Source: a virus. From it: a stretch of 61,677 bases of DNA. Both the position numbers and the translations under genes were made by a program. The notes below the pieces were generated by a model. That model saw nothing but the letters and a program-made list of their open reading frames with translations, had not been told where the DNA came from and searched no databases. The stretch spans positions 1-61,677 of IMG/VR virus record IMGVR_UViG_3300038327_000229. One strand, given 5' to 3'. Within the stretch, counting starts at the first letter, position 1. The number at the start of each line of letters is the position of its first letter. Shown one piece after another: positions 44,601-53,194 of this stretch.

Positions 44601-44958
44601 TAGATCTGCCATGAGTGGATTCTCTCCAGGTAGTGTACCTGCCTCTGGCTATAACTCTGCTAATACTATGCCTCCGCCTCCAATGATGTCGAGCCCGCAT
44701 GATCCTACTTTTCATCCAGATGCTATGCCTAATACCAGAATAGCTCGTGTAGCAAGGTCTCAGGGGGCAAGAAGCTCCTTGAACATATCAGGCAAGATGG
44801 GCGCTCCCCCAGACTTTAGAGGTATGACCAATCAATTCGGATTAAATAATGGCTATGTCCCCAACATTCAGGGTTCTTTTAGATCCGAGTTGAATGATAC
44901 AATGTCTCGTACAGAAATTTCTCAGCACATCAGCAACAGATTAGATTCGGTGTTTTAA
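38641..44958 (+). CDS. Giant 2105-aa protein with RNA polymerase-like catalytic barrel (putative virion RNA polymerase)
   Basis: GGAG nine bases before ATG. Landmarks of the catalytic (beta'-type) double-psi barrel appear in order: GGRLRL (1442-1447), VGITEDALRN (1458-1467), GELYTTAVREPAAGGRQMF (1487-1505; R1495, P1497), then GDLDKDTISLY with D1546, D1548 and D1550. Cellular beta' reads SGRSVI, CGLPKxMALEL, GKVVLLNRAPTLH and DFDGD. The D-x-D-x-D triad binds catalytic magnesium. A candidate first-barrel region with lysines is at 1305-1340 (GKKANGIVQIS, K1325, K1337); this is weak. The helical C-terminus ends in a Gly/Ala hydrophobic helix (about 1970-1990) and a Pro/Met-rich tail. Placement in the tail module suggests packaging in the virion and delivery with DNA, as for crAss-like phages. 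It could alternatively be only structural. Confidence 0.6.
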   Translation: MATPDENVSDQLRRLLEQSGSTESKLTRFSGYTDKIKLQTAKVAAGIKSESFRKSIEAVDSSIAPLSKLVGKLWDDYRLRGDQSLRGDLPIFEYRVTAKAISSGGSTYKGIVKETGLESELAKQVRDRFGVKFAPDIHDSAGTYRAHRLLTDSGKATDVSEIMRHLDYLSPTMRKKIEGWAELREIEKINKKGKKYTKVTQQLELAMTKLVEEDIRHQRRGIEYRWDQSDLAMANRADRAKLGRMKTLERAVVAPGGSFNPTLRNYEQELSRATRLVSEEKFNTIVFGGEKITPSRITPEFGSLIGSDGEPIGRPLTGARGKPLTTQEKRLAKLIEGPVGSRPSNIGMYRETRIGLAREEFQSTGNLISELESRGYSTGGLDKLLSKVVGREDTISIVGNELAIKSAPDAKRGWSKPISIPLFSNAINPSGARSAANLGVSEYMFKGGTTYSTPSGVGVTNRRGELSEIKKFSRVIYEEIAEGIDRNTIRSTKDYNFILNRALGAQESIFDPILPWDERVKNTAGLIDPVSYSGRPKLGRHLLGASQQMALEVLPGTSLHNLLVEEQEIRKQYQMGMTREGTDGTGKRNAALKAKQLKDAQEAIMKHLRETTFKGASGDAPALGGVRNFDDLNLAWAPQSGESIFRPNILDENRAAERVYIKATTANVKNLALLPSQVPWKKGQQFQLSRDAIRIGSISELPTAVAGIMGYDGEVTTALRNEIRSLDPGAKAFDQTHVAFGRKTVGLQFLDKELNRLIFGDSGVVMSGGLVKQLDVDPISGLSRHTFTHTINLKSSKALGDLSFTGLLRSDLHAAIQAHQHMLERGSRQIRFKPGQEIQLQVLQEHQSMSGIPGGVNYAEPAIPMDPTKRGMAVIGEGTKALEEIGKEDLRHAHDLQRAVQKRGFDPSKTVITGVRMLAGSSGLELTMAEKGAPIAVDAGYILDHQRVSVGQVIDDTAVRKIFGLAGVKGIEAGAGLVLGDLGLETVENKMVRGVLEETPSYGRNLTLMRNLAELISRKAKGDVGHKDVKTLIAELGGEVKKITGPDGTAIQFQNLGTSEKFHNISDQDFMRRIEEVAKKTIGKDTLRKETFKKVKIQDILDQLPAYKTADAAERKRMEAGFKASGASGSTAAILKDSRLASNEVWMVKSIAAELAIRGEEPLVKLGRDAVNVKLRDISMLGEAIDFAREGQTSTTNLSEILKAKKKIVGSLIDSNPELLQVNNENSLINQQRKWFEKQAGGFGEIERALADEKVGQLKILKKAEQIGSGGRGGVSTGEYKAAGALIESITVEDGKASFAEIGETLLGKKANGIVQISDQAILVKGPNGPMIIPSAKMMGFAKEDGFVRIPGTRGRFEEHTAEAFAHLKKGRVANKQAQSMYLDILRDVENLNLLEGERRIQDTVKIESRLDSLYRVMAMNSLSKQGLAYSSTVDPSAIKFGGRLRLQTNAQVGKFEVGITEDALRNMSFGGKHTEIERIIAQAKKGELYTTAVREPAAGGRQMFQLKVKLLEKSALASESITKDFKFSSTAFLNTSMIQYGMEGDLDKDTISLYRLNSMDDEVMGKMHRGQMASMDNALSKLGEAPETIAGRRIRNYGDLSGLISSMNEGAEGVFRSSALRDETFRSLIDVVGPKHATPLYEGHLRGRSYVDHMVGQIVDMQTDGEGRAVLQANLKERLDESGQQRIGALLDDMADIMKGSGPGTRGGRAATYQYTDARNLIKYMQLKKVAHGRDDVLASDVIYDTLRAAGDQAKADIDAGKSHFAQGILDRQPGGTSKAQAMISTLSENLLVGARIAQDDKMYMNNLSEVNPNTFSLIHNLSGGDDAAKRYAENLAKRFLLIEVMGEEFKHGTRGTALGMPFESTLRDMKALAQSLVESGVISAEGPAALQLADIQGMGGEADAIIGRNIRDSIEGVRVDTQQRRRVQNADKARGALFQSGNVEVPTSSYRNAMFTGEFFAKLSQTKYFKPAAAIVGGLAGIETIRSAMSGFSPGSVPASGYNSANTMPPPPMMSSPHDPTFHPDAMPNTRIARVARSQGARSSLNISGKMGAPPDFRGMTNQFGLNNGYVPNIQGSFRSELNDTMSRTEISQHISNRLDSVF
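38887..38962 (+). repeat. 24-bp direct repeat in two reading frames
   Basis: The same 24-base sequence (one mismatch) occurs at 38887-38910 and 38939-38962, 52 bases apart and therefore in different reading frames of the 2105-aa gene. Protein constraint cannot explain it. Confidence 0.8.
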
Positions 44959-47900
44959 ATGCCCATTACCGCCAGTACTCACAGCCTGTCTAAAACACTC
45001 GAAGCCATTGGAGAAAGCCAGGAAGACTTTTTTATCAAGGCGTTGGCCAAGAAGGCAGGCGTCGATACAGTTCCTAATTTCCAGACATATTTCAATACTC
45101 TGTTACAGAAAATTAATGACCTACCCGTTTCTGCTTTCAGCGAACCAGATAAACATAAGATGAAAGGCACATTACATAACTATAATACAACGCTGGTGGG
45201 AGAGGACAGCGAGAGTCATCTACCTGAGCAAGGGGAAGCGAAGCTAAAACTAATTGGCCAAAAAACCCGAGAGACGATGGAGAGAATAATATCATCAAGT
45301 GACGATATATCTCAGATTGGATTCTATAGAATACCAGAATCGGATAGTGATACTGACTTCCCTAGAGTAGTTCCCAGCTCGATAAATATACAGGAGCACT
45401 TACTTAATCAACCAGTGCCAACGGTGAGGTCAAAATCAGTAGGAGTTATACCTAACCATACCTCAAAACATATTGTCTCCATAGATATAATCTTTCCTAG
45501 CTTTGAAATATTCTCATCCACAGAAGAAGATTATCCCAGCTTTATAAATCTATATAATATGTTTAAATTTATGCCAATAAATTCTATATATTCCTCTGCT
45601 CTATGCACTGCATTTGTCTCTGAATACACATATCCCAGGCTGATTGAACTTATCGGCCAGAGCCATGTCGCCGACCAATTCGATAAAGTGAAAGGTGATA
45701 CGGCTTTAGAAAGGCTAACCTCTTTTGCTAAAGACCTAAAAGGAGTAAATAGCAAGGACGACCTTATCGGTATTCTAGGGGGTCAAGGATCTGAACTAGA
45801 TCTCGGATGGAAATCTGCGATAGAATACATCTCTGGCGATCAAACCATAGGCGGCTTAGGCTATGATTGGATGGCTAGTGAATACGATTCCGGCGGGCAA
45901 GATAATGGTATTGCCAGATTTCCTGTCCCCGTATGTTTTAAAGGCGCAAGTCTCCAGACATTGCAAGATATGCCCGGAGCCATACTGGGTCGATTCAGCT
46001 TTGGAATAGTGAGCTCCCCTGCTTTTCCTCACGGCACTATAATGTACAGAGACGAAGAGGGTGAACCTACCATGGACCCCAACAGATGTAAGTGGGGTAA
46101 GAGATACGTCTCATTAGCATCAAAAAAAATCATGGGACAGTTAGAGATAGACAAAAATCTGCTGATGGGCGCAAGGGGTACAGCCAGCGTTCCTCAGCTA
46201 ACTCACAACGATATAAGGCTGTACTATTTTGATATAGTGCATGGACCAATTGTCTTTGATACCACCTCAGATATATATGATAGAACAGAGACACAGGCAC
46301 CAGTCATACTGGAAAAAGTGTCCGGAGCATTTAACTCTAAAACGATAGATATACCGTTGATGGGATCTAAGTTTCCGAGTTGCCAATATATGGGAATGAA
46401 TTCTAGTTCTTTCCAAATGATATTCGCTGTTACAGACAAGAAAATAATAAGTGACTTCATGGCTATGAAGGCCAAGATAGTTGACGCTGAAAAATCTCAG
46501 CATATGTTCAGTTCTTTTGGTATTATAGAAAATCCACTTATTAACTCCTTTGGAATAACTAGAGTTACACCTCAGTCCGTCACAATAGAGTCTGATCCAG
46601 ATTCCCCGGATTTATACAGGCTAATAATTAACTTTGTTGAAAACTATCAAGATTTAGCCGATGAAAAGCTCCAGCTAGAAAAGGGAGCTGTTGCCTTAGA
46701 CCCATTGAAAGGTACATGGGAGTATTTCTATGATCTATATAAGATATGGGCTACGATATATATGAAAAATTATTATTTATATAGTGGAAACTTAGAAGTA
46801 ATTAGCTCAGAACATGCTAATCAACTTAACGATCTTATGCGAGCAATTGGCATAAGTACTGATGAAGAAGGTACAATACTTAACCCAGGCAGAGGGGGGA
46901 TAAAAGACGCGCATAGCGTACCATATGGTCCAGTATTGATGGGAATAATGGATCAGAGACTTCAGCTAAAGAATAACACCCCCCCGGAAAGTACACGGGT
47001 GTCCGGATATATCCAACAGGATCTTCCCGAACTAGAATACTATCCGGTAAACAGATCTGATGCCGCTCTCTCGGACTTCGCAGGCCCGCCAGATCGAGAG
47101 GTGGCATCGATAAGTCCGAGAATCGCAAGGGCCTTAGTCCAAATTGCACATGGTGCGATAAGAGCAGATAAACATACAAAGGATCTGTCGTCTTTCTCGG
47201 TATTTGAAACACAAAATGAACATACAAACCAAAGAATATTTCATTCACCCGAACTGCATCAGCTATTCTATGGGGTGCTTGGCGTATCTCCATTCATTCC
47301 AATATTTGAGGACGAGGATGGAGACTATAACCAAGGTAACATTTTTGATTATGGAGTAGACCCAACCGAGAATAAATACTATAAATTGCATAGGGAATTA
47401 AATACTTGGACGGTTAGGGACACGAATTGGTTCACGACAGATGATAATGTATATAGTGCACGATCTCGCCATGGATCAGATGCTACATTCCGCGCTAAAA
47501 ACCTTGTAGATATATGGCATAGTCAGGGGAAGATACTTCCTAAACCACTATGGGATAGTATATTTAAATGTATTAGTCGCCGGTTAAGCAGCAAGGGGCC
47601 TGATATATTCGTAAGCTCAAGGAATATGGATAAATCCATTAACCATTTCATGGATTTGATTTCAAAATATTCTAGCCTATATAAATTCAATATAGTTAAT
47701 AGGAATGAGCGTGAATACTCAAGACTGGTATGGATCTCGATCAGGCAACAAAATCTGAATAATATTAATGACCACGACACTGTGTTCTTGAATAGGTTAT
47801 CGGCTACTACCTTCAAAGATTTCCCGAATCGTCGCAAGGAGGCAGGCATTGTCGCAGAGTATGATATAACCAGAGAAAAGGAACTAGCAAAAGAAGTTGC

Positions 47901-50900
47901 TTCATTCAATAATGTCATAATTGATTTATACCCAGATCTATATCTACCAACATACAGCGAGTTATTCAATGAATCAGAAAATGTTGAGAATCCCACCGAT
48001 GCTTTGAATAATTTTAAAAAATTGTTAAAGAAATTTGCTCCAAAATGCGGAGATCGAGGAGTGACACCAGGTAGAGACAGCGATGGGAATCGTATATCAC
48101 ACGCTAACTTAATGGGGATGACGATAGCCGACATCTCTGATGCCGCTGCAGCAGGTCCGGATGAATATATCGACCCAGACATCTTCTATTATCGATCTAG
48201 AGATAAACAAAACATGGCTGCGTACAGTGACGCAAATCCTCTTGTTGATAGCAATGCTGCCAAAGACCTAAAAAGTAAAACTCTTATTTTCCCACTTACA
48301 GGCAAGAAGATAATAGATAAACTAAAAGAGAAGGCAATTAGCGCAGGCAATAAATATGAACTAGAATCTCTTAACAGCACTTTGGGTAGGGGAAAGATTA
48401 ACCAGATATTCAAAGATGAGATTCTACCGCTGATTATGACTAGTTATAGAAGTTATTCTAGTGAGACTGAAGGCAGGAAGGATGCCCAGGCTCAAGCCTT
48501 GGCAGAGGACTTAAATGAATGGCTCGGAGAGCCTATCAAAGAAGGAATAGGATCATTCGATGTGGGTTATACACGGAAGTTGCTAGCTCTAGTGGAGGAC
48601 AAATTCATAAATATAGAGTTTGTAAATCCGGAGGGCACAGTCATAGGCATAATGGATAGGAAATCCGACAGTACCGGGTATGAGGCAGTTGACATAGGAA
48701 CACATACAGAGCCGAAAGGTTTTAACAGTACAACCAGTATGACTGTTGTTCATAGTAACATAGAAAATATTAATGCCATAGATCAACAACAAATAGTCCA
48801 TATGCCCGATTTTACTGAGTCCTTATTGAGAAGTTTTCCCACGATAAGACTCTATTTTATAGAAGAAGATCGTGAACAAGAAAATCGACTAGATGACTTT
48901 TATGGATTTAGAGATATACTAGAATGTTCTATCTCTTCCCATATGTATGACAACGATATATGTACTATGAAGCTATCGAATATGAGTGGTGTATTATCTA
49001 CAATGGCCTTTTCTGATTATGTTACTACTAAGAAGATAAAAAGAGCTCCCGATAAGGACAACGGACCAGACAAAGCACACTCCGCTACTAATACTCAGGA
49101 TTCAATAAGCGTGACAGACGACGAAGGGGAAAGATTTCTCACAAAGATTATGCTAAGACCTGGTATACATATCATGATAAAAATGGGCTATGGGAATAAT
49201 ATAGAGCATTTAAAAACTGTATTTACTGGAGAAATATCAGAAGTAAAGAATGGAAATATTGTTGAGATTATAGCTCAAGGTTATCAAACTGAATTACAAA
49301 ATGACTTTGGAGGATTTTATGACGAGAGTACTTGGGATCTGTTTAAAGGTCTGTTGCCCGATTTCTTTAGACCGGAATCACAGCATATCCAAAATAAGTA
49401 CTCTTTTTTAGATATTATAAATTATATAATACTAAGCAATACAAATATGACTGAGAAGAATGGAAAAGGTATGACTCATCTCGGTGAGGTCATCGAGGTA
49501 GCCCCTTATCGCAAAGGAGGTCCTTGGTCACAAAAGGATCCAATGTATGGATACGATAATAAGGATGGTAGTAACGCCATAGCCAAGATACTCGGAGAGG
49601 ATACAGTGCAAGCGTTCCTGTCTAAAGGAGACAACTTTTCATTCTTCGATGAGTATATGGAATACCAGTTTTATGGATTCAGTGGCTATGACATAGGAAG
49701 GAATATATACACCTCGATTTCTAATAGTTCAGAAATTAACATAACTAAAGAGTGGCTAACCGTTACCGGTCCTATCATAGATGGACTAAGAGAAGTTACA
49801 AGATATATGCCTAACTTCATTGCTACAGTAGTTCCCTACCAGCAAGATGCAACCCTGTTCATTGGTGATCCATCTTCGGTGTATGAGTATCGACCTGCTA
49901 CCAGCGAAGAAAAGAAATTTTTAGTTAAATATAATACGGGATCAGCAGATAAGGTTCAAAAAGCAGCGGAAGATCGCAATACCACATATATGCAGCTTTT
50001 TCAGCATATAAATAGGCTAAGCATAGCAACAAGAACTCGAGTGAAACAGTATAATATCAGGAGAATATATAATTACTTTGAGTCGCCTCCACTAGTAGCA
50101 GAAGGGATCCACGTCGAAGGTGTTGACCAAAACGGCCAAGATTTTGATGGCCGTAGACTGAATCGTACTCAGGGTAACTCATTTAAGGAGAATCCTACAC
50201 CTGAAGATCTAGACCTGGAGGAATTGGTTTATGGAGTTTACTATAACGCGATTAGTGACGCTGATTTTGATGCGATACGTCACGCGGTCGGAGATCTCCT
50301 AGGTCACTATTTAAACTTGAGCAAAGAACAGATAAGTGAGAATCACGGGGACCTTACCGATCTCGCAAAGACTATATCAGAATTCTATATTCCGAGCAGT
50401 TTATATAATAAGAACTTTTCTGTGAAAGTGGGTGATATTACTGTCAGAGTCAGTAACGCTGGACCAGCGACGGGCGGCTGGGAGATAAACGGAGTGAGCG
50501 TGGATGCGGCGCTCCGGGCAGGCGATGGTGCCCTCTTCGCAAAGAAGCGCGATAGTATGTTCGGGCCTAGCCTGCTGGTGGGTTCATTAGACGACAAAAA
50601 TAGGCGATACTATGCAACAAAACGGGTAACAGGTAATATTGACCTAAGTATACTAAATCACTTTAGGGAGATACTTGAGTCTAACTATGAAAACCCCGAA
50701 CATCCTGCCCAAAAAATTAGCTTTGAGTCATTTATTCAGGACATCCGCCATACTGGTTCCGGTTATTTAAATTCCCCTCGTGCTACAGTCGAAGGCGACT
50801 TCCTTGCAAATCCCGGGGTGAAAAAGACGCCGAAGAATAGGGTACGAGCTTTTGGACTTCGGCGATCCCTGGCCGAGGAGATCGAAGAGTTTCTCACACC

Positions 50901-52437
50901 TTCACAGAACTATAATAATAACCACCACGCTCTGGCCGCTATTATCAATGATGTGATCCTACCATTCAAGCAGATCTTATTGCTAGCTCATGAAATTCTG
51001 AGCGGCGATAATCCAGATGAGATAGATGATGCTATACGGGAACTTATGTCCGAAGAACCTGGGAGCAGACCTACTATACCATTTAACTATAAAGTATTTA
51101 GAGACTACCATGCGGTAACTACTACTCACGATTTGATTGCAAATAATATAGCTGCGTCAGAATCCGACATGTGGAGTGCTGTTAAGCTTCTGGTTCCCAC
51201 GGATACGACTGATGCAACGGCTGGATGGGCGAATTACCAGATGGCTGACTGGGGTATCTACGAGGGGGGCGTAGATGTAGGCAGCAATGTATTCCGTATA
51301 GATTCGAGCCAAGGTTTTGCGTCATGGCCAATTAAAAGTTCAGCTGGAATGAACTATAGGGGATTAACCCCAAGTCCAAGAGATATAACAGAAACATTTA
51401 CCGAGATAAATTCAACTACCCCAAATTTAGCCAACCACGCCTTAACTTTTAGAATAGCACAAGGAATGTCTAAAATGTATCGTGGCAATATTATAATGGT
51501 AGGTCGCAATATAAAACCGTATGACGCGATACTCTTAGGCGATGATGTAAATAAGATGTATGGAACTTTTATGGCAGAAAGAGTAATACAAAATTTTAGC
51601 GCAGTTAACGGGTGGACAACTACAGTAGTTCCCTGTGGTTTAACTCGAGTGAATTCTATTACCGGTACATACGGGGCGAGTGGCTGGCAAAAATTATGGT
51701 ATACAATTGGAGAAGGGCGAGGTTTTGAAACAGCGCTTAATATCGCGATGCTCGCTAGTCTCTTCGTTCCTATATTAGGTGGCTTTTCTTTAGCGGCAAG
51801 AGTGGTTCTTGGCGCAGTCCTTCGAGGTAGCTGGGGCATAGTACGTACGGCGGGTTCCCTAACTCCTTGGATAGGTAAAAAACTTGGACTGAATGCATGG
51901 AAAATTATAAGTGAAACCGCCGTAAGCATTGGGTATAGACATGGCGCCTCCGGCGCGATCGGAAGGTTAGCTTTACCTGGAGCATGGCAAGCAGCAACTA
52001 GCGTCGGCGGATTCGGATCTATTGTGCGAAGAGGAGCAGGTGTTACAGCCGGTGAAATAATAGGGATGCGCTTTGCTGCCGGAGCTGGCTGGATTATTCC
52101 AGAAGTGTTGATTGGAAAACTAGGAATGAAGGGGGGGGCAGGTATTGTTAGTCAGTTTATGAATCCAACTTTCTCTCAATCAAGCGTTTTACGCAAAGGA
52201 GAGAATGACACCTTTAGTGTTAAGGGGTATAAGCCTGCTAAAATGGAATTGCTAAGATATAATGGGGCTCCCTTCGTGGCGGGGCTAGAGGATATGTATG
52301 AGTCGATACAAAATCATGGAGGTTGGGCGGATACTATGATCGATGTAGGATACATGCTTAGAGAATTCTTCGCTTCAACTGCTTCGTCAAACCATTTTAT
52401 TCTTGATGGGGAAATGCCGGAGGACAGTAATGAGTAG
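44959..52437 (+). CDS. Giant 2492-aa protein with hub-like (late control D type) segment
   Basis: Begins directly after the previous stop with no ribosome binding site, so it is probably translated by coupling. Residues 130-165 have PSSINIQEHLLNQPVPTVRS followed by hydrophobic beta strands. Residues about 1290-1440 resemble tail hub proteins of the gpD/gp27 type: RLYFIEEDREQENRLDDFYG, then LRPGIHIMIKMGYGNN and KTVFTGEISEVKNGNIVEI. A similar beta segment (GNIIMVGRNIKPYDAILLG) lies near 2173-2191. A long hydrophobic stretch follows at about 2258-2300. I infer a giant baseplate hub or central spike-associated protein. The intervening 1000 residues are unassigned. Confidence 0.6.
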   Translation: MPITASTHSLSKTLEAIGESQEDFFIKALAKKAGVDTVPNFQTYFNTLLQKINDLPVSAFSEPDKHKMKGTLHNYNTTLVGEDSESHLPEQGEAKLKLIGQKTRETMERIISSSDDISQIGFYRIPESDSDTDFPRVVPSSINIQEHLLNQPVPTVRSKSVGVIPNHTSKHIVSIDIIFPSFEIFSSTEEDYPSFINLYNMFKFMPINSIYSSALCTAFVSEYTYPRLIELIGQSHVADQFDKVKGDTALERLTSFAKDLKGVNSKDDLIGILGGQGSELDLGWKSAIEYISGDQTIGGLGYDWMASEYDSGGQDNGIARFPVPVCFKGASLQTLQDMPGAILGRFSFGIVSSPAFPHGTIMYRDEEGEPTMDPNRCKWGKRYVSLASKKIMGQLEIDKNLLMGARGTASVPQLTHNDIRLYYFDIVHGPIVFDTTSDIYDRTETQAPVILEKVSGAFNSKTIDIPLMGSKFPSCQYMGMNSSSFQMIFAVTDKKIISDFMAMKAKIVDAEKSQHMFSSFGIIENPLINSFGITRVTPQSVTIESDPDSPDLYRLIINFVENYQDLADEKLQLEKGAVALDPLKGTWEYFYDLYKIWATIYMKNYYLYSGNLEVISSEHANQLNDLMRAIGISTDEEGTILNPGRGGIKDAHSVPYGPVLMGIMDQRLQLKNNTPPESTRVSGYIQQDLPELEYYPVNRSDAALSDFAGPPDREVASISPRIARALVQIAHGAIRADKHTKDLSSFSVFETQNEHTNQRIFHSPELHQLFYGVLGVSPFIPIFEDEDGDYNQGNIFDYGVDPTENKYYKLHRELNTWTVRDTNWFTTDDNVYSARSRHGSDATFRAKNLVDIWHSQGKILPKPLWDSIFKCISRRLSSKGPDIFVSSRNMDKSINHFMDLISKYSSLYKFNIVNRNEREYSRLVWISIRQQNLNNINDHDTVFLNRLSATTFKDFPNRRKEAGIVAEYDITREKELAKEVASFNNVIIDLYPDLYLPTYSELFNESENVENPTDALNNFKKLLKKFAPKCGDRGVTPGRDSDGNRISHANLMGMTIADISDAAAAGPDEYIDPDIFYYRSRDKQNMAAYSDANPLVDSNAAKDLKSKTLIFPLTGKKIIDKLKEKAISAGNKYELESLNSTLGRGKINQIFKDEILPLIMTSYRSYSSETEGRKDAQAQALAEDLNEWLGEPIKEGIGSFDVGYTRKLLALVEDKFINIEFVNPEGTVIGIMDRKSDSTGYEAVDIGTHTEPKGFNSTTSMTVVHSNIENINAIDQQQIVHMPDFTESLLRSFPTIRLYFIEEDREQENRLDDFYGFRDILECSISSHMYDNDICTMKLSNMSGVLSTMAFSDYVTTKKIKRAPDKDNGPDKAHSATNTQDSISVTDDEGERFLTKIMLRPGIHIMIKMGYGNNIEHLKTVFTGEISEVKNGNIVEIIAQGYQTELQNDFGGFYDESTWDLFKGLLPDFFRPESQHIQNKYSFLDIINYIILSNTNMTEKNGKGMTHLGEVIEVAPYRKGGPWSQKDPMYGYDNKDGSNAIAKILGEDTVQAFLSKGDNFSFFDEYMEYQFYGFSGYDIGRNIYTSISNSSEINITKEWLTVTGPIIDGLREVTRYMPNFIATVVPYQQDATLFIGDPSSVYEYRPATSEEKKFLVKYNTGSADKVQKAAEDRNTTYMQLFQHINRLSIATRTRVKQYNIRRIYNYFESPPLVAEGIHVEGVDQNGQDFDGRRLNRTQGNSFKENPTPEDLDLEELVYGVYYNAISDADFDAIRHAVGDLLGHYLNLSKEQISENHGDLTDLAKTISEFYIPSSLYNKNFSVKVGDITVRVSNAGPATGGWEINGVSVDAALRAGDGALFAKKRDSMFGPSLLVGSLDDKNRRYYATKRVTGNIDLSILNHFREILESNYENPEHPAQKISFESFIQDIRHTGSGYLNSPRATVEGDFLANPGVKKTPKNRVRAFGLRRSLAEEIEEFLTPSQNYNNNHHALAAIINDVILPFKQILLLAHEILSGDNPDEIDDAIRELMSEEPGSRPTIPFNYKVFRDYHAVTTTHDLIANNIAASESDMWSAVKLLVPTDTTDATAGWANYQMADWGIYEGGVDVGSNVFRIDSSQGFASWPIKSSAGMNYRGLTPSPRDITETFTEINSTTPNLANHALTFRIAQGMSKMYRGNIIMVGRNIKPYDAILLGDDVNKMYGTFMAERVIQNFSAVNGWTTTVVPCGLTRVNSITGTYGASGWQKLWYTIGEGRGFETALNIAMLASLFVPILGGFSLAARVVLGAVLRGSWGIVRTAGSLTPWIGKKLGLNAWKIISETAVSIGYRHGASGAIGRLALPGAWQAATSVGGFGSIVRRGAGVTAGEIIGMRFAAGAGWIIPEVLIGKLGMKGGAGIVSQFMNPTFSQSSVLRKGENDTFSVKGYKPAKMELLRYNGAPFVAGLEDMYESIQNHGGWADTMIDVGYMLREFFASTASSNHFILDGEMPEDSNE

Positions 52438-53167
52438 ACAAACTTTTCTTAAGAAGACAACTGATTATGCTAAACAAGATGAGCTTATTGGATTAAGCAA
52501 TCATACAAAGAGAATTACTGCCGTTGTATACAGGGGCCCATACCTCGATCCCAAGAAGAACATATCTAGTTCAGTGCCCATTTGTACTGGAGAAATTCCA
52601 TCTGGCCTAGAGATAGAAGTCGTATTAATCGAGAGGGCATTAGCTCAATCCACCTCAGGCTACGTCCAATCCGATAAAGACATATCTCGTCCAAGTCCAT
52701 CCATTCAGGGTCGAGCCAATGCCAGCGGATCTACCGCACATGCCATGATAGAATCCTTTCCCGAAGAGTCTACTCCGGCTGACGATCAAACAGTACGTAT
52801 CGGCCATTGGGCATATCGTAATACATACAGGCTGCCTAAATCAGTCATGGGGTCACATAAGATTGACTTTACAAAATTACCTAGCCCTATAGTCATCTTA
52901 GATATATCTATGGCAAGAAGCAGGGGCCCTAAATCTATGTCGCATATATCTGTAGTAGCGGTACTATATAAAGATCCTCATGATATGAGAGGTACGGATA
53001 TAGTTCCTAATGGAGTATCTGCTCATATAAAAAATGCCGATGTCGGCGATACTAACTCTCTAGCTAGAAATATGCAAAATGGTATAGGCGCTATATTAAA
53101 TGATGATTGCCACAAAAGAACGATAGAGCTACGTAGGAAAGATGCGATATCTAATCCGCGACGGTAG
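52430..53167 (+). CDS. Baseplate-region protein, 245 aa
   Basis: ATG 52430 is chosen over 52403 because GGAGG lies six bases upstream and the resulting overlap with the giant gene is only 8 bases. Basic N-terminus, then a beta domain (KRITAVVYRGPYLDPKKN), a polar Ser/Pro-rich middle and a basic C-terminus. No family recognised. Located between the hub-like giant and the wedge genes. Confidence 0.5.
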   Translation: MSRQTFLKKTTDYAKQDELIGLSNHTKRITAVVYRGPYLDPKKNISSSVPICTGEIPSGLEIEVVLIERALAQSTSGYVQSDKDISRPSPSIQGRANASGSTAHAMIESFPEESTPADDQTVRIGHWAYRNTYRLPKSVMGSHKIDFTKLPSPIVILDISMARSRGPKSMSHISVVAVLYKDPHDMRGTDIVPNGVSAHIKNADVGDTNSLARNMQNGIGAILNDDCHKRTIELRRKDAISNPRR

Positions 53168-53194
53168 ATTACCATAGTAGAAAGGACTTGAATA

